DNA of 64,000 nucleotides from Bradyrhizobium sp. Y36 (lineage in GTDB: Bacteria; Pseudomonadota; Alphaproteobacteria; Rhizobiales; Xanthobacteraceae): the NCBI RefSeq assembly GCF_002531575.1, contig NZ_NWTI01000002.1, forward strand, positions 496,001 to 560,000, read 5' to 3'. The number at the start of each line of letters is the position of its first letter. The stretch's first letter is position 1. Shown in pieces: positions 60,557 through 64,000 of this stretch. Under the pieces are notes generated by a model, which made no database searches, was not told the origin of the DNA, and saw nothing but the letters and a program-made list of their open reading frames with translations. A program made the translations under genes and the position numbers.

Positions 60557-60578
60557 ATGTTATGTTATAACATAACAT
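60557..60578. promoter_or_regulatory. Zur-like operator, perfect 22-bp palindrome
   Basis: The core TGTTATAACA is embedded in an 11-bp perfect inverted repeat rich in GTTAT and ATAAC, the style of alphaproteobacterial Zur boxes. It is 67 bp upstream of the CobW start. It would repress the zinc chaperone operon when zinc is sufficient. Confidence 0.8.
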
Positions 60579-60833
60579 GCGACAGGCGGCCGTCTGTCAA
60601 GCTGCTTTGAGGCATCGCCGGGGAATGCAGCCGCCGTTGCGGGCGGCCGCCGACAGGTTTGAAGCGCCGTCTATTGGGTGCTGGGGCATCCGTGCGCCGG
60701 CGGTGTCTCCGTCGCCCCGCGGCTCGGCGCCGTGCTCGAGGACGTGAGCGTGCGGGCTCGCTCGTTCACGGCTTCGAGCTTGGCTGCATCGCGCGCGATC
60801 GGCCTTGCGCCATCGCGCCGTTCAGGCCGATGG
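60579..60833. other. Intergenic stretch without a supported gene
   Basis: From the CobW start (60490) to the end of the Bug receptor gene (60834) there are 343 bp without a gene. Apart from the Zur-like palindrome I see only GC-rich DNA with no convincing open frame, tRNA, repeat or terminator. Part of it may be a decayed coding remnant, since the base composition is coding-like. Confidence 0.35.
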
Positions 60834-61808
60834 CTACTGCGGCTCGATTCCAGCCGCCTTGATGATCCGCCCCCATTTGACGATCTCGGCTTTCAGGAAG
60901 GCCTCCAGCGCCTCCGGCGTGGCGCGCTCGGGCTCGACCGGCGCCATGCTGAGCTCGGCAAAGCGGCTGATCAAGGCAGGGTCCTTCAGCGCCGTCTGCA
61001 GCGCGCCGACGAGATGGTCGACCACTTGTTTCGGCGTGCCCTTCGGTGCGTAGAGACCGTACCACGTCGTCACGTCGAACGCGGGAACGCCGGCTTCGGT
61101 CGAGGTCGGCACGTCAGGCAGCGTCGCCACGCGCGTCTTGCTGGTGATCGCGTAGCCCTTGATCGTGCTCGACTGGATATAGGGCGTCGGTCCGGTCGCG
61201 GGATCGCAATAGACGTCGATGTGGCCCGCGATGACGTCGTTCAGCGCCGGTCCGCCGCCTTTGTAGTAGATCGGCGTGAGCTTGGTGTCGGTGGCGCTCA
61301 TGAACATCAGGCCGCAGAGCTGCGAGGCCGAGCCGAGACCGACATTGCCGAAGGTGATCTTGTCGCCGGCGCCTCGGATCTGCGTGATCAGCTCGCCGAG
61401 ATTCTTGGCGGGAAAGTTCGGCCGCGCCACCAGGATCATCGGCACGTCGGTGACGAGCCCGATCGTGGCGAAGTCGCCGACCGGGTCGAACGGAAGCTTG
61501 GCATAGAGGGCAGGGGCGGTGGCCTGGCCGACATGCATCAGCAGCAGCGTGTAGCCGTCGGGGGCCGCCTTGGCGACGCGGTTGGTGCCGAGCGTGCCGC
61601 CGGCGCCGACGACGTTCTCGATGACGACGGACTGTTTCAGCGTCGCGCTCATGGCGCTGCCGAGGATGCGTGCGATGACGTCGCCGGGACCGCCGGCAGA
61701 GAACGGCACGATGACCGTGACCGGGCGGGCCGGATACTCGTCCGCGATCGCCGCGTCACGAGGGCAGAGCAGAAGGAGCAGGAACAGCGATCGTACGAGA
61801 AACTTCAT
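60834..61808 (-). CDS. Bug/TctC-family tripartite tricarboxylate transporter receptor
   Basis: A 324-aa periplasmic protein. The signal peptide (MKFLVRSLFLLLLLCPRDAA, cleavage after IAD) is followed by YPARPVTVIVPFSAGGPGDV, ENVVGAGGTLGTNRVAKAAP, FGNVGLGSASQLCGLMFMSA and VDVYCDPATGPTPYIQSS-type text. It is the last gene of a co-directional set with a GntR regulator and two dehydrogenases. A CAGGGAG site fits the ATG. No TctA/TctB genes are near, like the Bug gene at 10812. It probably binds the acid handled by the adjacent SDRs. Confidence 0.92.
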   Translation of the reverse strand: MKFLVRSLFLLLLLCPRDAAIADEYPARPVTVIVPFSAGGPGDVIARILGSAMSATLKQSVVIENVVGAGGTLGTNRVAKAAPDGYTLLLMHVGQATAPALYAKLPFDPVGDFATIGLVTDVPMILVARPNFPAKNLGELITQIRGAGDKITFGNVGLGSASQLCGLMFMSATDTKLTPIYYKGGGPALNDVIAGHIDVYCDPATGPTPYIQSSTIKGYAITSKTRVATLPDVPTSTEAGVPAFDVTTWYGLYAPKGTPKQVVDHLVGALQTALKDPALISRFAELSMAPVEPERATPEALEAFLKAEIVKWGRIIKAAGIEPQ

Positions 61809-61832
61809 CGAACACTCCCTGGCGGCATTGTT

Positions 61833-62549
61833 CTAGTCGTCGGAAGGCGCCGCCTCCTTGGCTGCCGACGATTTTTCGATCATGTCGAGCGCGGCCACCG
61901 CAGCCGCGTTGATGTGGTCGACGCAGCAACGCTCGGCGAGGTCAGGGTCGCCGTTCTGGATCGCGCGCCAGATCGCGGTGACCTCGCGCAGGCTCTTGTT
62001 GATCCGCTTCGGCTGCGACATCGAGGTGATCCGCAGCAGCTGGATGCGGTCGTGCAGCGGCTTGAGCATGCGCTCGATGAAGGTATTGCGGCAGCCGCCG
62101 ATCAAGGCCGCATAGAAATCGGTCTTGGCTTCGAGGCTGCCGACGAGATCCTGCTTGGCCGCGGCCGCCTTCAACCGCGTCAGCGCTTCCCCGATCCGGC
62201 GCGCGACCTCGGGATCGTGCAGCCTGGCGCATTCGCGGCCGGCAAAACCTTCGAGCACCGCGCGTGCGGCGTAGAGCTGCCGTGCCTCCTCGAGGCTGAT
62301 CGTGGACACCACGGGGCCGCGGTGCGGCACCGTGTTGACCAGCCCATCGGCCTCCAGCGCACGCAGCGCTTCGCGGATCGAGGGGCGGCTGACGCCCATC
62401 ATCTCGCACAGCTCGCGCTCGACCAGGCGCTGGCCCGGCTTCAGCGTTCCGGACATGATCGCCGCACGCAGCTTCTGCGCCACCATCGCCCGGACGGTCG
62501 GGACGTCCTCGATGCGGAGGGTCGACTGCAATTCGCGACGTCTTTCCAT
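61833..62549 (-). CDS. GntR-family regulator (FCD domain)
   Basis: A 238-aa regulator. The winged helix at about 15-80 has LRAAIMSGTLKPGQRLVERE, LCEMMGVSRPSIREALRALE and GLVNTVPHRGPVVSTISLEE. The FCD effector domain follows, with LYAARAVLEGFAGRECARLH and metal-type positions (D/H) in the DFYAALIGGCRN and CCVDHINA segments. It lies 24 bp from the Bug gene and 23 bp from the SDR gene on the same strand, so it is probably co-transcribed and senses the substrate or product. Confidence 0.93.
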   Translation of the reverse strand: MERRRELQSTLRIEDVPTVRAMVAQKLRAAIMSGTLKPGQRLVERELCEMMGVSRPSIREALRALEADGLVNTVPHRGPVVSTISLEEARQLYAARAVLEGFAGRECARLHDPEVARRIGEALTRLKAAAAKQDLVGSLEAKTDFYAALIGGCRNTFIERMLKPLHDRIQLLRITSMSQPKRINKSLREVTAIWRAIQNGDPDLAERCCVDHINAAAVAALDMIEKSSAAKEAAPSDD

Positions 62550-62572
62550 GTCCTGGTCCTGGTTGGGAAAAA

Positions 62573-63313
62573 TCAGTACCGGTTTACAGGCAGAATCATC
62601 ATTTCGGCAATTTGTACGTGGGCGGGCTGGTCAAGGGCGAAGACGATCGACCGCGCGATATCGGCCGGATCGAGCGCCATCCTGAACTGGTCGAAATAGT
62701 CTTTCTCCTTCTGCTGATCGCCGCGGTAGCGGGTCAGGATGATGTTGGTCCGGGTCAGGCCGGGCTGCAGCTCGGTGACCCGGATCGCGGTGTCCGCCAG
62801 CTCGCCCCGCAGGGTCTCGGTGAACATGTGCACGCCCGCCTTGCTGGTGCTGTAGGCCGCCATGTCGGGCACGATCCGCACCGCGTTGATGGAGCTGATG
62901 TTGACGACATGGCCGGCATTGCGCTGGACCATGCCGGGCAGGATCGCCCGCGTGACGCGCATCAGGCCGATCAGATTGGTCTGGATGATGTTGGACCAGT
63001 CGTCCGCGGCGCCGATGTCGAACCGCGTCCGCCCGCCGATGTCGTGACCGGCATTGTTGATGAGGATGTCGACCGGCTTGAAATGACCGGGAATGGCATC
63101 GGGGAGGCGATCGACGGCCTTGGCGTCGCTGACGTCGAGCTGGACCGGAAACACCGCATCGCCCGCTGTGGCCGCCAGCTCTTCAAGCGCCTTGGCGTCG
63201 CGGTCGACCAGCACGACGCGGCGGCCGCTGTCCAGCAACGCCCTGGTGATGGCGCGCCCCATGCCGCCGGCAGCACCGGTCAGCACGGCGGTCTGGCCTG
63301 ATCGTTCAGTCAT
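62573..63313 (-). CDS. SDR oxidoreductase (YdfG-like, 3-hydroxy acid dehydrogenase type)
   Basis: A 246-aa classical SDR. TGAAGGMGRAITRALLDSG binds cofactor, NNAGHDIGGR is the NAG motif, and NISSINAVRIVPDMAAYSTS-K carries the Ser/Tyr/Lys catalytic triad. The GLTRTNIILTRYRGDQQKEK region and the length match NADP-dependent 3-hydroxy acid/malonic semialdehyde reductases. A GGGAGTG ribosome site precedes the ATG. It lies 24 bp after the next SDR and feeds into the same operon. Confidence 0.92.
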   Translation of the reverse strand: MTERSGQTAVLTGAAGGMGRAITRALLDSGRRVVLVDRDAKALEELAATAGDAVFPVQLDVSDAKAVDRLPDAIPGHFKPVDILINNAGHDIGGRTRFDIGAADDWSNIIQTNLIGLMRVTRAILPGMVQRNAGHVVNISSINAVRIVPDMAAYSTSKAGVHMFTETLRGELADTAIRVTELQPGLTRTNIILTRYRGDQQKEKDYFDQFRMALDPADIARSIVFALDQPAHVQIAEMMILPVNRY

Positions 63314-63337
63314 CGCAACACTCCCATTTCCAAGTGC

Positions 63338-64000
63338 TCATGCCACCGACCAGCCTCCGTCGATCGGCAGGCTGGCGCCGGTGATGTCGTTTGCGGCCGG
63401 ACCGCAGAGGAAGACGACCATGGCCGCGACGGCCTCCAGCTTGATGAAGCGCTGCGTCGGCTGGCGCGCGCCGAGATAGTCGGCCGTCTCGTCCTCGACG
63501 GGACGGCCGCTGGTCTCCGCCAACGTCGCGATCTTGTTCAGGATCGCGGGCGTCGGCAGCGTGCCGGGGCAGAGCGTGTTGCAGGTGATGCCGCTGCGCG
63601 CCGTCTCGATGGCGACGGCGCGGGTCAGGCCCAGAATCGCCGTCTTGGTGGTGACGTAGTCGATGCGGTTCTCGACCGCACGGCTCGAATAGATCGAGCC
63701 CAGGTTGACGATCCGGCCCCAGCCGCGCCGCTTCATCGCCGGCAGCGCCAGGCGGATGAGGTGGAACGGCGCCGACACATTGACGGCGAGCGCCTCGTCC
63801 CAGCGATCGGGCGGAAACTGCTCGATCGCGGAGAAATGCCTGACGACCGCGTTGTTGACGAGAATGTCGATGGCGCCGCAGCGGTCGAGCAGGTCCGCCA
63901 TCATGGCCGCGATCGACTCGCGCCGGGACAGATCGGCGCCGGCCGCGACGACCTCGACGCCGAAGCGGGCACTGAGATCATCAGCGGCCTGCTGCGGCGC
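63338..64000 (-). CDS. SDR oxidoreductase, 3-hydroxybutyrate dehydrogenase-like (5' end outside the window)
   Basis: A partial gene; the reading frame continues past position 64000, so the N-terminal cofactor loop is missing. The visible part has VEVVAAGADLSRRESIAAMM, NNAVVRHFSAIEQFPPDRWD, NLGSIYSSRAVENRIDYVTT then K (catalytic Tyr and Lys), AIETARSGITCNTLCPGTLP and SLPIDGGWSVA at the C-terminus. NNAVVRH and CNTLCPG resemble D-3-hydroxybutyrate dehydrogenases. It is the first known gene of the co-directional SDR/SDR/GntR/Bug set. Its full length and start cannot be determined here. Confidence 0.88.
   Translation of the reverse strand, partial: APQQAADDLSARFGVEVVAAGADLSRRESIAAMMADLLDRCGAIDILVNNAVVRHFSAIEQFPPDRWDEALAVNVSAPFHLIRLALPAMKRRGWGRIVNLGSIYSSRAVENRIDYVTTKTAILGLTRAVAIETARSGITCNTLCPGTLPTPAILNKIATLAETSGRPVEDETADYLGARQPTQRFIKLEAVAAMVVFLCGPAANDITGASLPIDGGWSVA

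Noticed and set aside
60678..62699. A 673-codon open frame on the plus strand
   Set aside because: It covers a Bug receptor and a GntR gene in antisense. It has no domain and no ribosome site.

Overview
The window looks like chromosomal DNA of a Bradyrhizobium-type alphaproteobacterium (order Hyphomicrobiales). The evidence is the high GC content, the many orphan periplasmic binding proteins of the LivK and Bug/TctC types, an Omp25-like porin, stand-alone PAS hybrid kinases, and dispersed palindromic repeats of a kind common in that group. There is no rRNA, CRISPR array, insertion sequence or recognisable prophage. One tRNA gene, tRNA-Leu(GAG), is present. The assignment rests on gene content and style, not on a database search.

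Layout. 0.3-4.4 kb: a FixJ-like response regulator followed by five small secreted proteins, four of them built of curlin-type amyloid repeats, then two small exported proteins. 4.3-9.4 kb: GNAT, an SDR with an altered active site, a porin, a beta-lactamase-fold hydrolase, and a divergent ArsR/AHSA1 operon with twin operators. 9.5-13.9 kb: an IclR-led operon (CoA-transferase, Bug receptor, LivK receptor). 14.1-25.5 kb: an aromatic meta-cleavage locus (FAD hydroxylase, FAH-family hydrolase, extradiol dioxygenase, IclR regulator) interleaved with three solute-binding proteins, a P450 and an exported MBL-fold hydrolase. 25.5-28.6 kb: a NarL/NarX-type two-component pair and a secreted DUF3280-like protein. 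28.6-34.0 kb: a sugar-acid catabolic locus (enolase-superfamily dehydratase, two dehydrogenases, MFS importer, GntR regulator). 34.0-41.2 kb: a sensor kinase and a sigma-54 activator, followed by a consensus sigma-54 promoter and a co-directional run of two OB-like repeat proteins, an MFS carrier, an ArsB/SLC13-type permease and a small membrane protein. 41.3-50.9 kb: two PAS hybrid kinases, an EamA protein, a zinc peptidase, the biotin-carrying subunit of an acyl-CoA carboxylase, an oxaloacetate decarboxylase-like enzyme and an acylphosphatase. 51.0-57.4 kb: a GbsR-like regulator with DUF4166 and a membrane-fused TIGR01777 epimerase, a LysR/tautomerase pair, a DnaB-like stand-alone ATPase, lipB, fliN and the tRNA. 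57.4-60.6 kb: a metal-associated group (DUF2182, DUF1326, a 58-aa protein, a CobW GTPase) with a Zur-like palindrome. 60.8-64.0 kb: a Bug receptor, a GntR regulator and two SDRs, the last cut by the window edge.

The strongest candidates for new biology are the curlin-repeat operon with its own LuxR-type regulator and no secretion genes in view, and the two-component/sigma-54/OB-repeat/transport locus at 34-41 kb. A recurring theme is local regulation that can be read from the sequence: perfect dyads lie in the promoter of nearly every regulator. Two regulators (ArsR at 8516 and GbsR-like at 51018) combine a -35 element exactly 35 bp before the ATG with an operator covering the ATG, which suggests leaderless, self-repressed transcripts.
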